Shown: positions 8,342 through 17,362, numbered from the stretch's first letter. The stretch is DNA of 64,000 bases from Caballeronia sordidicola (GCF_001544455.2 NZ_FCOC02000020.1:1-64000), one strand, 5' to 3'. Made by a program: numbers and translations. Notes: a model not told the origin generated them from the sequence alone.

Positions 8342-9022
8342 ATGAGCGATATCGATATCAACCTTCCCGGCCCGTACACGCCGCACGCCGGGCTTGCCGC
8401 CGCGTTCGGCGCGTGTCCGCTGATCGCGATCCTGCGCGGCGTGAGTCCGGCCGACGCCGCCGATCATGGCCGCGCGCTGTACGAAGCGGGCTTTCGGATC
8501 GTGGAAGTGCCGCTGAATTCGCCGCAACCGTTCGACAGCATCGCGGCAATTCGTCAGGCGCTTCCGGCCGACGCCATCGTGGGCGCGGGAACGGTTCTGC
8601 ATCCCCATTACGTGGATGAAGTCAAAAAGGCTGGCGGCGAACTGATCGTGATGCCGCACAGCGACGGCGACGTCGTGCGCGCGGCGAAGGCGCAAGGCTT
8701 GGCGTGCGCGCCGGGCGTGGCGACGCCGAATGAAGCGTTTATTGCGCTGAAGAATGGCGCCGATGTGCTGAAGATGTTCCCCGCCGAGCAGCTCGGCGCG
8801 CACGTGGTCAAGGCGTGGCGCGCGGTGATTTCGGTTCGGGTGCCGCTCGTGCCGGTTGGCGGCATTGCGCCGGACAACATGGGGCCGTTCCTGACCGCGG
8901 GCGCGAATGGCTTTGGCCTCGGTTCCGCGTTGTACAAGCCGGGTCAAAGCGCGGCGACGACGCTGGCGCACGCGAAGGCGTACATCAATGGATTGGCTGT
9001 GGCGCGAGGCGCGAAGAAATGA
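8342..9022 (+). CDS. dgoA: 2-dehydro-3-deoxy-6-phosphogalactonate aldolase
   Basis: Splits 2-keto-3-deoxy-6-phosphogalactonate into pyruvate and D-glyceraldehyde 3-phosphate through a lysine Schiff base. At 226 residues it belongs to the KDPG/KDPGal class I aldolases. PLIAILRG starts the barrel at about residues 26-33, and RIVEVPLNSP holds the catalytic E55. GADVLKMFPAE carries the Schiff-base lysine K144, and the phosphate loop VGGIAPDNM with GFGLGSALY is C-terminal. The KMFPAE form, rather than KLFP, suits DgoA. Its stop overlaps the next gene (ATGA). Confidence 0.92.
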   Translation: MSDIDINLPGPYTPHAGLAAAFGACPLIAILRGVSPADAADHGRALYEAGFRIVEVPLNSPQPFDSIAAIRQALPADAIVGAGTVLHPHYVDEVKKAGGELIVMPHSDGDVVRAAKAQGLACAPGVATPNEAFIALKNGADVLKMFPAEQLGAHVVKAWRAVISVRVPLVPVGGIAPDNMGPFLTAGANGFGLGSALYKPGQSAATTLAHAKAYINGLAVARGAKK

Positions 9023-9789
9023 ACCGGCTCGCGGGAAAAGTCGCGATGGTCACGGGCGCCGGGCGCGGCATTGGCGCGGCGATTGCCGCCGCGTTCGTGC
9101 GCGAAGGCGCGGCTGTGGTTCTGGCTGAACTTGACATTGCGTTGGCGCAGGAAACCGCGCAAAAGATCGGCTCGACGGACAACGTGCTCGCGGTGCAGAC
9201 GGACGTGACGCAGAGCGCATCGGTGCAAAACGCCGTGCGGGAAGCCGAAGCGAAGTTCGGCCCCATCGACGTGCTGGTGAACAACGCGGGCATCAACGTG
9301 TTCTGCGATCCGCTGACCATGACCGACGACGACTGGCGACGCTGCTTCGCCGTCGATCTCGACGGCGTCTGGAACGGCTGCCGCGCCGTGTTGCCGGGCA
9401 TGGTCGAACGCGGGCGCGGCAGTATCGTGAATATTGCTTCCACGCATTCCTTCAAGATCATCCCGGGCTGTTTTCCTTACCCGGTCGCCAAGCACGGCGT
9501 GATCGGCTTGACGCGGGCGCTGGGCATTGAATACGCGGGGCGGCAGGTGCGGGTGAACGCAATCGCGCCGGGTTACATAGAAACGCAGCTTACGCACGAC
9601 TGGTGGAACGAGCAGGCTGATCCGGCAAAAGCGAAACAGGCGACGCTCGATCTTCAGCCGATGAAACGCATCGGCCGCCCGGAAGAAGTGGCGATGACGG
9701 CCGTGTTCCTGGCGTCCGACGAAGCGCCGTTCATCAATGCAAGTTGCATTACCGTCGATGGCGGGCGCTCGGCGCTGTACCACGACTAG
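9019..9789 (+). CDS. Short-chain dehydrogenase/reductase, first SDR of the sugar operon
   Basis: A 256-residue classical SDR. The cofactor loop TGAGRGIG is at 12-19, NNAG at 88-91, and the catalytic set is S141, Y154 and K158. Acidic residues after the second strand (ELD, 37-39) favour NAD+ over NADP+. The ATG at 9019 overlaps the dgoA stop, so it is translated with the aldolase; the open frame upstream of this ATG lies inside dgoA. The likely role is oxidation of a sugar or sugar alcohol at C1 or a secondary hydroxyl. Fucose- or galactose-type dehydrogenase activity is possible, and the exact substrate cannot be read from sequence. Confidence 0.8.
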   Translation: MNRLAGKVAMVTGAGRGIGAAIAAAFVREGAAVVLAELDIALAQETAQKIGSTDNVLAVQTDVTQSASVQNAVREAEAKFGPIDVLVNNAGINVFCDPLTMTDDDWRRCFAVDLDGVWNGCRAVLPGMVERGRGSIVNIASTHSFKIIPGCFPYPVAKHGVIGLTRALGIEYAGRQVRVNAIAPGYIETQLTHDWWNEQADPAKAKQATLDLQPMKRIGRPEEVAMTAVFLASDEAPFINASCITVDGGRSALYHD

Positions 9790-9900
9790 TTACCAGGTTC
9801 AGCAGTATCGGATGACGCACTGGCCGTGGTGCGACGTCATGACAACAAGACGCGGCCAACACCTTTGTTCCAACTAGACATTCAAGTCAGGAGACAGACC

Positions 9901-10911
9901 ATGAAACGCAGAATGTTCATCACGCTGATTGCGACGGCTACGGCTGCAAGCGCAACCCTGTTCGCCGCGCCCATTGCACAGGCGGCGGACCCCGTCAAGA
10001 TCGGTTTTCTCGTGAAGCAGCCGGAAGAACCGTGGTTCCAGGACGAATGGAAATTCGCGGAAATGGCCGCCAAGGACAAGGGCTTCACGCTGGTGAAGAT
10101 CGGCGCGCCGTCGGGTGAAAAGGTCATGAGCGCCATCGATAACCTCGCCGCGCAGAAAGCCCAGGGTTTCGTGATCTGCACGCCGGACGTCAAGCTCGGA
10201 CCGGGCATTGTTGCCAAAGCGAAAGCTGCGGGGCTCAAGATGATGACGGTGGATGACCGTCTGGTCGACGGCTCGGGCAAGCCGATCGAATCGGTGCCGT
10301 ACATGGGCATTTCGGCGTTCAACATCGGCAAGCAGGTGGGCGACGGAATTGCCGCGGAGATCAAAAAGCGTGGCTGGAACATGGGCGACGTGGGCGCGAT
10401 CGACGTGACCTACGAGCAGCTTCCGACGGCGCATGACCGCACCGCTGGCGCAGTGGAAGCGCTGGTTGCCGCGGGCTTCCCGAAGGCCAATATCGTGATG
10501 GCGCCGCAAGCCAAGACTGACACGGAAAACGCTTTCAACGCCGCGAACATTGCGCTGACGAAGAACACGAAGTTCAAGCACTGGGTGGCGTTTGGCCTGA
10601 ACGACGAAGCCGTGCTCGGCGCCGTGCGTGCAGCGGAAGGCCGTGGATTCAAGGCGGACAACATGATTGGCGTGGGCATTGGCGGATCGGATTCGGCTTT
10701 GAACGAGTTCAAGAAACCGAACCCGACCGGCTTCTACGGCACGGTGATCATCAGCCCGAAGCGTCATGGCGAGGAAACGTCGGAACTGGTCTACACGTGG
10801 ATCAAGGACGGCAAGGAACCGCCGCTCGTGACGCTCACGACCGGCATGCTGGCAACGCGTGACAACGTGGCCGACGTGCGCGAGAAGATGGGCCTTGCGT
10901 CGGCGAAGTAA
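9901..10911 (+). CDS. araF: L-arabinose/D-galactose-type periplasmic sugar-binding protein
   Basis: The periplasmic receptor of an ABC sugar importer. The first 29 residues form a Sec signal (basic start, hydrophobic core, cleavage predicted at AQA|ADP). The mature part closely follows E. coli AraF, with IGFLVKQPEEPWFQDEWKFA, GFVICTPDVKLG, VDDRLVDGSGKP and GLNDEAVLGAVRA. AraF proteins bind L-arabinose, D-galactose and D-fucose, which suits the galactonate genes upstream. The start is the ATG at 9901 after AGGAGA. A strong hairpin lies between this gene and araG, probably favouring accumulation of the binding-protein message. Confidence 0.9.
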   Translation: MKRRMFITLIATATAASATLFAAPIAQAADPVKIGFLVKQPEEPWFQDEWKFAEMAAKDKGFTLVKIGAPSGEKVMSAIDNLAAQKAQGFVICTPDVKLGPGIVAKAKAAGLKMMTVDDRLVDGSGKPIESVPYMGISAFNIGKQVGDGIAAEIKKRGWNMGDVGAIDVTYEQLPTAHDRTAGAVEALVAAGFPKANIVMAPQAKTDTENAFNAANIALTKNTKFKHWVAFGLNDEAVLGAVRAAEGRGFKADNMIGVGIGGSDSALNEFKKPNPTGFYGTVIISPKRHGEETSELVYTWIKDGKEPPLVTLTTGMLATRDNVADVREKMGLASAK

Positions 10912-10929
10912 GTTTTCTGTAGAGCAATA

Positions 10930-10966
10930 CGGACCGCGCGCTTCATGAACCGAATCGCGCGGTCCG
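10930..10966 (+). other. Intercistronic hairpin between araF and araG
   Basis: CGGACCGCGCG (10930-10940) and CGCGCGGTCCG (10956-10966) form a perfect 11-base-pair stem with a 15-base loop. It starts 18 bases after the araF stop and has no T run, so it is more likely an mRNA 3'-end stabiliser or partial attenuator than a full terminator. Such structures often follow binding-protein genes that must be expressed above the membrane components. Confidence 0.75.
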
Positions 10967-10987
10967 CCCGAATTCCAAGGAGGCGAT

Positions 10988-12505
10988 GTGTCAGCGACGC
11001 TGCGTTTTGACAATATCGGCAAGGTTTTTCCAGGCGTGCGCGCGCTCGACGGCGTGTCGTTCGACGTCAATGCCGGCGAAGTGCACGGCCTGATGGGCGA
11101 GAACGGCGCGGGTAAATCGACCTTGCTGAAAGTGCTGGGCGGTGAATATCAACCGGATTCCGGGCGTGTCCTGATCGATGGCAACGAGGTGAAGTTCGCC
11201 AGCGCGGCGGCATCGATTGCGGCGGGGATCGCGGTGATTCATCAGGAATTGCAATATGTGCCGGATCTCACCGTGGCCGAAAACCTACTGCTCGGCGCGT
11301 TGCCGAGCACGTTCGGCTGGGTGCACAAGCGCGAAGCGAAGAAGCATGTGAGCGAACGCTTGCGGCAAATGGGCGTGGATCTCGATCCGAACGCGAAGCT
11401 GAAAAAGCTTTCCATCGCGCAACGGCAGATGGTGGAAATCTGCAAGGCGCTGTTGCGTAACGCACGCGTGATTGCGCTCGACGAACCCACGTCCTCGCTC
11501 TCGCATCGCGAGACGGAAGTGCTGTTCAAGCTCGTGCGCGACCTGAAGGCGGATAACCGCGCGCTGATCTACATCTCACACCGCATGGACGAGATCTACG
11601 AGTTGTGCAACACATGCACGATTTTCCGCGATGGCCGCAAGATCGCCTCGCACGCGAATCTGGCCGAAGTGCCGCGCGATACGCTCGTGCAGGAAATGGT
11701 CGGCCGCGAGATTTCGGATATCTACGATTACAAGGCGCGCCCGCTTGGCGACGTGCGCTTTTCGGTGAAGAACATAGAAGGTCACGCGCTGCGCGAACCG
11801 ACGAGTTTCGAAGTGCGGCGCGGTGAGATTGTCGGATTCTTCGGGCTGGTTGGCGCCGGCCGCAGCGAACTCATGCACCTCGTGTACGGCGCGGACAGCA
11901 AGAAGGCGGGCACGATTGCACTCGACGGCCAGCCGATCAAGATCCGCAGCGCCGGCGAAGCAATCCGGCACGGCATTGTGCTGTGCCCGGAAGATCGCAA
12001 GGAAGAGGGCATTGTCGCCATGGCGACGGTTTCCGAGAACATCAACATCTCGTGCCGCCGTCATTATTTGCGCGCGGGATTGTTCCTCGACCGGAAGAAA
12101 GAAGCCGCGACCGCCGACCGTTTTATCCAGTTGCTGAAGATCAAGACGCCGAGCCGCAAGCAGAAGATCCGCTTTCTTTCCGGCGGCAATCAGCAGAAGG
12201 CGATTCTGTCGCGCTGGCTCGCCGAGCCGGAACTCAAAGTCGTGATCCTCGATGAACCCACGCGCGGTATCGACGTGGGCGCGAAGCACGAGATCTACAA
12301 CGTGATCTATCAACTGGCCGAACGCGGCTGCGCGATCGTGATGATTTCGTCCGAGTTGCCCGAGGTGCTGGGTGTATCGGACCGGATTGTGGTGATGCGG
12401 CAGGGCCGGATTGCGGGCGAATTGCCGCGCGGACAGGCCAACGAACAATCAGTGCTGAATCTTGCGCTGCCTGTGCAAACCGAACCGACTGCGCAGGCAG
12501 CCTGA
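10988..12505 (+). CDS. araG: Sugar ABC transporter ATP-binding protein
   Basis: The cytoplasmic motor of the importer, 505 residues with two fused ATPase domains as in AraG/MglA/RbsA. The first has Walker A GENGAGKS at 37-44, the signature LSIAQRQMVEI and Walker B VIALDEPTSSL. The second has the degenerate P-loop GLVGAGRSE, a signature LSGGNQQKAILSRWL and Walker B VVILDEPTRGIDVGAK. The start is GTG at 10988 after AAGGAGG. The gene is followed closely by the permease gene in the usual F-G-H order. Confidence 0.92.
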   Translation: MSATLRFDNIGKVFPGVRALDGVSFDVNAGEVHGLMGENGAGKSTLLKVLGGEYQPDSGRVLIDGNEVKFASAAASIAAGIAVIHQELQYVPDLTVAENLLLGALPSTFGWVHKREAKKHVSERLRQMGVDLDPNAKLKKLSIAQRQMVEICKALLRNARVIALDEPTSSLSHRETEVLFKLVRDLKADNRALIYISHRMDEIYELCNTCTIFRDGRKIASHANLAEVPRDTLVQEMVGREISDIYDYKARPLGDVRFSVKNIEGHALREPTSFEVRRGEIVGFFGLVGAGRSELMHLVYGADSKKAGTIALDGQPIKIRSAGEAIRHGIVLCPEDRKEEGIVAMATVSENINISCRRHYLRAGLFLDRKKEAATADRFIQLLKIKTPSRKQKIRFLSGGNQQKAILSRWLAEPELKVVILDEPTRGIDVGAKHEIYNVIYQLAERGCAIVMISSELPEVLGVSDRIVVMRQGRIAGELPRGQANEQSVLNLALPVQTEPTAQAA

Positions 12506-12531
12506 AGCAAAAAGTGGAGACGGAGGACATC

Positions 12532-13524
12532 ATGGAAGTCAGGGAAAACATTAGCAACACGCTGGTGCCAGCGAAAAACGACAAGCAGAAATGGTGGCAG
12601 CAGATCACCGAATACAGCTTGATCGTGATCTTCGTCGTGATGTTCATCACGATGTCGCTCTCGGTCGATCACTTCTTCTCGATCGAAAACATGCTCGGCC
12701 TCGCGCTGTCGATCTCGCAGATCGGCATGGTCGCGTGCACGATGATGTTCTGCCTGGCATCGCGCGATTTCGACTTGTCGGTCGGGTCCACGGTCGCGTT
12801 CGCCGGCGTGCTCTGCGCGATGGTGCTGAACGCGACGGGCAATACCTTCATTGCGATTATCGCGGCGGTCGCGGCGGGTTCCGCGATTGGCTTCGTGAAC
12901 GGCGCGGTGATCGCGTACCTGCGGATCAACGCGCTGATTACCACGCTGGCGACCATGGAAGTGGTGCGCGGGCTTGGGTTTATCGTGTCGCATGGTCAGG
13001 CCGTGGGCGTCTCGTCCGATACGTTCATCGCGCTCGGCGGGTTGACCATGTTTGGCGTCTCGTTGCCAATCTGGGTCACGCTCGCGTGTTTCATCGTGTT
13101 CGGCGTGTTGCTGAACCAGACCGTATATGGACGCAATACGCTCGCGATTGGCGGCAACGCGGAAGCGTCACGTTTGGCGGGTATTAATGTGGAACGCACG
13201 CGCGTCTGGATTTTCCTGATCCAGGGCGCGGTTGCGGCGCTGGCGGGTGTGATCCTGGCTTCGCGGATCACGTCGGGACAACCGAACGCGGCTGACGGTT
13301 TCGAACTCAACGTGATTTCGGCCTGCGTGCTTGGCGGCGTCTCGCTGCTCGGCGGCCGCGCCACCATTTCGGGCGTGGTGATCGGCGTGCTGATCATGGG
13401 CACGGTCGAGAACGTGATGAACCTGATGAACATCGACGCGTTCTATCAATATCTCGTTCGCGGCGCGATCCTGCTTGCTGCCGTGCTGCTCGACCAGTTG
13501 AAGAACCGCGGCTCGCGAGATTAA
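12532..13524 (+). CDS. araH: Sugar ABC transporter permease
   Basis: The 330-residue inner-membrane channel of the importer, of the AraH/RbsC/MglC class with about eight to ten hydrophobic segments. The N-terminal 25 residues are cytoplasmic and polar. The conserved CLASRDFDLSVGSTVAFAG and the C-terminal ACVLGGVSLLGGRATISGVVIGVLIM segments are characteristic. The ATG at 12532 follows GGAGGA with good spacing; an in-frame GTG 18 bases earlier is less likely. It lies 26 bases after araG. Confidence 0.9.
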   Translation: MEVRENISNTLVPAKNDKQKWWQQITEYSLIVIFVVMFITMSLSVDHFFSIENMLGLALSISQIGMVACTMMFCLASRDFDLSVGSTVAFAGVLCAMVLNATGNTFIAIIAAVAAGSAIGFVNGAVIAYLRINALITTLATMEVVRGLGFIVSHGQAVGVSSDTFIALGGLTMFGVSLPIWVTLACFIVFGVLLNQTVYGRNTLAIGGNAEASRLAGINVERTRVWIFLIQGAVAALAGVILASRITSGQPNAADGFELNVISACVLGGVSLLGGRATISGVVIGVLIMGTVENVMNLMNIDAFYQYLVRGAILLAAVLLDQLKNRGSRD

Positions 13525-13540
13525 AAGGGGTGTGTGAAAG

Positions 13541-14332
13541 ATGGCCAGTTCAGTCGATAAAACCCTCGCGCGCTACCCGAGCCTTGCCGGCAAAGTGGTG
13601 CTGATCACCGGCGGCGCGACGGGAATTGGCGCGGCGTTCGTCGAGCATTTCTTCGATCAGGGCGCGAAGGTGGCGTTTTTCGACATCGATACGAACGCCG
13701 GCGAGGCGCTCGCCGACCAGCTTGGCGCGGAACTGGCGGAAGGACAATTCCGGCCAATGTTCCTGCGCGTCGACCTGACGGATATTGGCGCGCTGCGCCA
13801 AGGTATTGCCGACGTTCGCAGCACGCTTGGGGCCATCGGCGTGCTGGTGAACAACGCGGCGAACGACAAGCGTCACAGGATTGAAGACGTGACGCCCGAG
13901 TTGTACGACGCGGGCATTGCCGTGAATGTGCGGCATCAGTTCTTCGCGGCGCAAGCGGTCATGGACGACATGAAACAGCTTGGCGGCGGTTCGATCATCA
14001 ATCTGGGATCGATTAGCTGGATGCTGAAGAACGGCGGATATCCGGTCTACGTCACGGCGAAAGCCGCCGTGCAAGGCATGACGAATGGCCTCGCGCGCGA
14101 TCTGGGACCGTTCAATATCCGCGTGAATACGCTCGTGCCCGGCTGGGTGATGACGGACAAGCAGAAGCGTCTGTGGCTGGACGACGCGGGAAAACGCGCG
14201 ATCAAGGAAGGGCAATGCATCGATGCTGAATTGCTGCCCGAGCATCTTGCGCGCGCCGCGTTGTTCCTTGCCGCCGACGATAGCCGCATGATGACCGCGC
14301 AGGAAGTCGTGATCGACGGAGGCTGGGCGTGA
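13541..14332 (+). CDS. XylB-type aldose 1-dehydrogenase (SDR)
   Basis: A 263-residue SDR that strongly resembles Caulobacter D-xylose dehydrogenase (XylB) and related pentose/hexose dehydrogenases. These oxidise an aldose at C1 to the 1,4-lactone with NAD+. TGGATGIG is at 23-30, an unusual NNAAND replaces NNAG near 104-109, and GSISW supplies S157, with Y170 and K174. The C-terminal VIDGGWA also matches that subgroup. The next gene is a lactonase overlapping by 4 bases, so dehydrogenase and lactonase probably act in sequence. D-galactose or L-arabinose is the likely substrate, by inference. Confidence 0.83.
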   Translation: MASSVDKTLARYPSLAGKVVLITGGATGIGAAFVEHFFDQGAKVAFFDIDTNAGEALADQLGAELAEGQFRPMFLRVDLTDIGALRQGIADVRSTLGAIGVLVNNAANDKRHRIEDVTPELYDAGIAVNVRHQFFAAQAVMDDMKQLGGGSIINLGSISWMLKNGGYPVYVTAKAAVQGMTNGLARDLGPFNIRVNTLVPGWVMTDKQKRLWLDDAGKRAIKEGQCIDAELLPEHLARAALFLAADDSRMMTAQEVVIDGGWA

Positions 14333-15195
14333 AGGCGCAATTGTTGATCGACAGCAAATGTGCGCTTGGCGAAGGTGCGACGTGGTGCGCGGCGAGCGGG
14401 CGTTTCTATTGGACGGACATAGAAGGCAAGCGTTTGTGGCGCTACGATCCGCGCGACGCCAGCCGCGAATGCTTTGACATGCCCGAGCGTCTGGCGTGCT
14501 TTGCGCTGTGCGCAGAACCCGATTTGCTGTTGCTCGGACTGGCTTCGCGCCTCGCGTTCCTCGATCTGCAAACCGGTGAGATTGAAACCATCATGCCGGT
14601 CGAAGATGGCTTGCCCACGCGTTTGAACGATGGCCGCTGCGATCGGCAAGGACGTTTTGTTTTCGGCACGAAACACGATGTGGCGAACGCGGAGAAGGTG
14701 GGCGGGTTTTATCGGCTGAATCTGGATTTGTCGCTGGAACGCCTGCCGCTGGGCGACGCTGCGATTCCAAACAGCATTGCGTTCAGCCCGGATGGATCGA
14801 CCCTGTATTACTGCGATTCTCCGACGCGCCAGATTCGCGCCTGCGACTACGATTCGTTCGCAAATCAGCGCGTGTTCGCCGAACTCACCGACGCAAGCGG
14901 CGAGCCGGATGGATCGACCATCGATCGCGATGGCGGTTTGTGGAACGCGCAATGGGGCGGCGCGCGCGTGGTGCGCTACGACGCCGATGGCCGCGAAACG
15001 GCGCGCGTGGATGTGCCGACGACGCAACCGAGTTGCGTCGCGTTTGGCGGTTCGCAACTCGGCACGCTGTATATCACGAGCGCGCGCATTGGGCTGGACC
15101 ACGCCGCGTTGCAGAACGACTTGCGCGCGGGCGGCGTGTTTATCGCGACGCCGGCGGCGAGGGGTATCGCGGAACCCGTGTTTCGTGGAAACTGA
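14329..15195 (+). CDS. SMP-30/gluconolactonase family sugar lactonase
   Basis: A 288-residue six-bladed beta-propeller hydrolase of the SMP-30/regucalcin family, which opens aldonolactones with a divalent metal. The family start LGEGATW gives the metal ligand E15, and RLNDGRCDRQGRF and NSIAFSPDGSTLYYCDS supply the conserved Asn and Asp ligands. The GTG start overlaps the aldose dehydrogenase stop (GTGA). With the dehydrogenase it would convert sugar to sugar acid. A galactono- or arabinono-lactone substrate is inferred from the neighbours. Confidence 0.87.
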   Translation: MKAQLLIDSKCALGEGATWCAASGRFYWTDIEGKRLWRYDPRDASRECFDMPERLACFALCAEPDLLLLGLASRLAFLDLQTGEIETIMPVEDGLPTRLNDGRCDRQGRFVFGTKHDVANAEKVGGFYRLNLDLSLERLPLGDAAIPNSIAFSPDGSTLYYCDSPTRQIRACDYDSFANQRVFAELTDASGEPDGSTIDRDGGLWNAQWGGARVVRYDADGRETARVDVPTTQPSCVAFGGSQLGTLYITSARIGLDHAALQNDLRAGGVFIATPAARGIAEPVFRGN

Positions 15196-15247
15196 GCGCC
15201 ATTGATCGAGATGGTTTTGCAGCACCGCAATGCCTAAAAACCGAGGT

Positions 15248-15290
15248 GGCGCGCACGACGCGCCGCCCGCAGATTCCCGGGCATGCCGGG
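15248..15290 (+). other. Two hairpins between the lactonase and mutarotase genes
   Basis: GGCGCG (15248-15253) pairs with CGCGCC (15259-15264), and CCCGG (15276-15280) pairs with CCGGG (15286-15290). They occupy the 142-base gap after the lactonase gene. Neither has a long T run. They may reduce read-through into the next gene. Confidence 0.35.
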
Positions 15291-15337
15291 CTTTATGCCA
15301 GGACCACGGGAAACGTCCGCCTCTCGGAGACTCGCAC

Positions 15338-16471
15338 ATGACCGTTGCCCGTTCCTCATCTGGTTCTGCACCTGGCTCTTCGTCCAGCGCCAAGACCCCG
15401 CAGGCCGCGCCACGTCCGGCGGTCGTCACCCGCCGCTCCAAACTTGCAGCCGCGACTGAACCGCCGATCCGGCCGGGTCCATCCACATCCGTTGTAGCAA
15501 TGGGCGGCGCTGGCCGCGATGGCTGTATCACGCTTGCCAACGCGCAATTGCGTCTGGACATTGCGCCGGCGCTCGGCGGCGGCATCACGCGCTTCGACTG
15601 GCGCAGCGACGGCACGCTCGTGCCGATCTTCCGGCCGTGCCTTGAACCCGGCGACGCCACCGACCCCAACGAACTCGCGTGTTATCCGCTGCTGCCGTAT
15701 TCGAATCGCATTGGCGGAGGGCGTTTTCAGTTTCTTGGGCGTGGTATCGATGTCCCGTGCAACCGTCCCGGCGAACCGCTGCCGCTTCATGGCGACGGCT
15801 GGCTTGGCGCGTGGGACGTGGCGTCCGAGAGTTCCACGCACGTGCGCCTCACGCTCGACAGGCGCAATGGCAAGCCGTATTCGTACAAGGCGAGCCAGTC
15901 GTTCATGCTCGAAGGCGCGACGCTGGTGGTGACGTTATCGGTTGAGAACGCGGGGCGCGAGGCGTTGCCATTCGGGCTCGGTTTGCATCCGTTCCTGACG
16001 CGTGAAGCCGATACCGAATTGTCCGCCGCCGCCGACGGCGTCTGGCTTTGCGGCGATGACTTCCTGCCCGTGCGTCACGTCCCGGCGCCGCCGGCGTGGC
16101 AATTCGGCGTGGCGTACCCGATGCCCACGGCCATGATCAACAACGCGTTCACCGGATGGAGCGGACGCACGAGCGTGATGTGGCCGAAGCGGCGCTTGTC
16201 GCTGACCATTTCCGCCGATACCGACTACTACGTGCTTTACGTGCCTGCCGGGAAGGACTTCTTTTGTTTTGAGCCAGTCGATCATCCGATCAATGCGGTG
16301 AATTTGCCGGGCGGCGGCGCGGCAAACGGGATGACCGTTTTGGCGCCGGGCGAAAGTCTGACGCGCGAGTTCAGTTTTACGGTCGAGCGATCGGGCGAGG
16401 CCGAACGGCGCGGGCGGCCGAAACAGCCCGCGGGACAGAAGGCGCGCAAGAACGCGGCGGCGGTTCGGTAG
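15338..16471 (+). CDS. Aldose 1-epimerase (mutarotase) family protein
   Basis: Interconverts alpha and beta anomers of an aldose, feeding the dehydrogenase with the right form. The 377-residue product has a Ser/Ala/Pro-rich N-terminal stretch (residues 1-55) that is probably disordered, then a GalM-like beta-sandwich. LACYPLLPYSNRIGGGRF, LPLHGDGWLG (candidate catalytic His) and GLGLHPFLTR are visible, and a later FCFEPVDHPINAVN carries the candidate Glu. The ATG at 15338 follows CGGAGA; an internal ATG near residue 55 would remove the odd N-terminus and cannot be excluded. It ends the sugar cluster. Confidence 0.85.
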   Translation: MTVARSSSGSAPGSSSSAKTPQAAPRPAVVTRRSKLAAATEPPIRPGPSTSVVAMGGAGRDGCITLANAQLRLDIAPALGGGITRFDWRSDGTLVPIFRPCLEPGDATDPNELACYPLLPYSNRIGGGRFQFLGRGIDVPCNRPGEPLPLHGDGWLGAWDVASESSTHVRLTLDRRNGKPYSYKASQSFMLEGATLVVTLSVENAGREALPFGLGLHPFLTREADTELSAAADGVWLCGDDFLPVRHVPAPPAWQFGVAYPMPTAMINNAFTGWSGRTSVMWPKRRLSLTISADTDYYVLYVPAGKDFFCFEPVDHPINAVNLPGGGAANGMTVLAPGESLTREFSFTVERSGEAERRGRPKQPAGQKARKNAAAVR

Positions 16472-16546
16472 CGTCGCGGGTGGGCGCGGGGAGCGACGGC
16501 TCGCGCGGTAAAATGCGGGATACGCCTAATTCGCTCACGGATACCC

Positions 16547-17362
16547 ATGTCTTTTATCGAATCGCTCAACGCCGCGTGGTCGCGCACCCAGTCAATGCTT
16601 TGCGTGGGACTCGATCCTGAGCCGTCCCGTTTCCCGGGCGCGTTCAACGGCCGCGCGGATTCGATCTTCGATTTTTGCCGCGAAATCGTGGATGCCACCG
16701 CGCCATTTGCCTGTTCGTTCAAGCCGCAGATTGCTTATTTCTCAGCGCATCGGGCGGAGGATCAGCTTGAGCAATTGATTGCGCATATTCATTCGGAGCA
16801 TCCGGGGTTGCCGGTGATTCTGGACGCCAAGCGTGGAGATATTGGGAGTACCGCTGAGCAATATGCCGTTGAGGCGTTTGAACGATATAAAGCCGATGCC
16901 GTTACGGTTAATCCATATATGGGATTTGATTCGGTTCAGCCTTATCTTGAACACGAAGGGAAAGGCGTGATTGTGCTTTGCCGGACTTCAAATGCCGGTG
17001 GGTCGGATCTGCAGTTTCTTGAAGTCGATGGGACGCCGTTGTATCAGGTTGTGGCACGGCTCGCGGCTGATAAGTGGAATGGGAGCGGGCAGTTGGGGTT
17101 GGTCGTTGGCGCTACGTTTCCGCGAGAGATTGAGGTGGTTAGGTCGATTGTTGGGGACATGCCGCTGCTGATTCCAGGGATTGGGGCGCAGGGCGGGGAT
17201 GTTGAGGCTACGGTTCGTGCGGGACGGGTTGCTTCTGGGCGCGGCGGGATGCTTATTAATTCTTCGCGCGCGATTATCTATGCGGGGAAAGGCGAGGATT
17301 TCGCCGATGCTGCGGCGGAAGTGGCGAGGCGGACGAGGGATGCGATTAATGGGGTGGGGTGA
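16547..17362 (+). CDS. pyrF: Orotidine 5'-phosphate decarboxylase (type 2)
   Basis: Decarboxylates OMP to UMP, the last step of de novo pyrimidine synthesis. The 271-residue protein is of the longer PyrF subgroup found in Burkholderia and actinobacteria. CVGLDPEPSRFPGAF and the catalytic VILDAKRGDIGSTAEQYA (Lys-Asp array) are clear, and LLIPGIGAQGGD follows near the end. Codon choice changes about a third of the way through: the later part uses many T-ending and GGG codons, unlike the C/G-ending codons of its start and of its neighbours upstream. The reading frame is intact. Confidence 0.93.
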   Translation: MSFIESLNAAWSRTQSMLCVGLDPEPSRFPGAFNGRADSIFDFCREIVDATAPFACSFKPQIAYFSAHRAEDQLEQLIAHIHSEHPGLPVILDAKRGDIGSTAEQYAVEAFERYKADAVTVNPYMGFDSVQPYLEHEGKGVIVLCRTSNAGGSDLQFLEVDGTPLYQVVARLAADKWNGSGQLGLVVGATFPREIEVVRSIVGDMPLLIPGIGAQGGDVEATVRAGRVASGRGGMLINSSRAIIYAGKGEDFADAAAEVARRTRDAINGVG

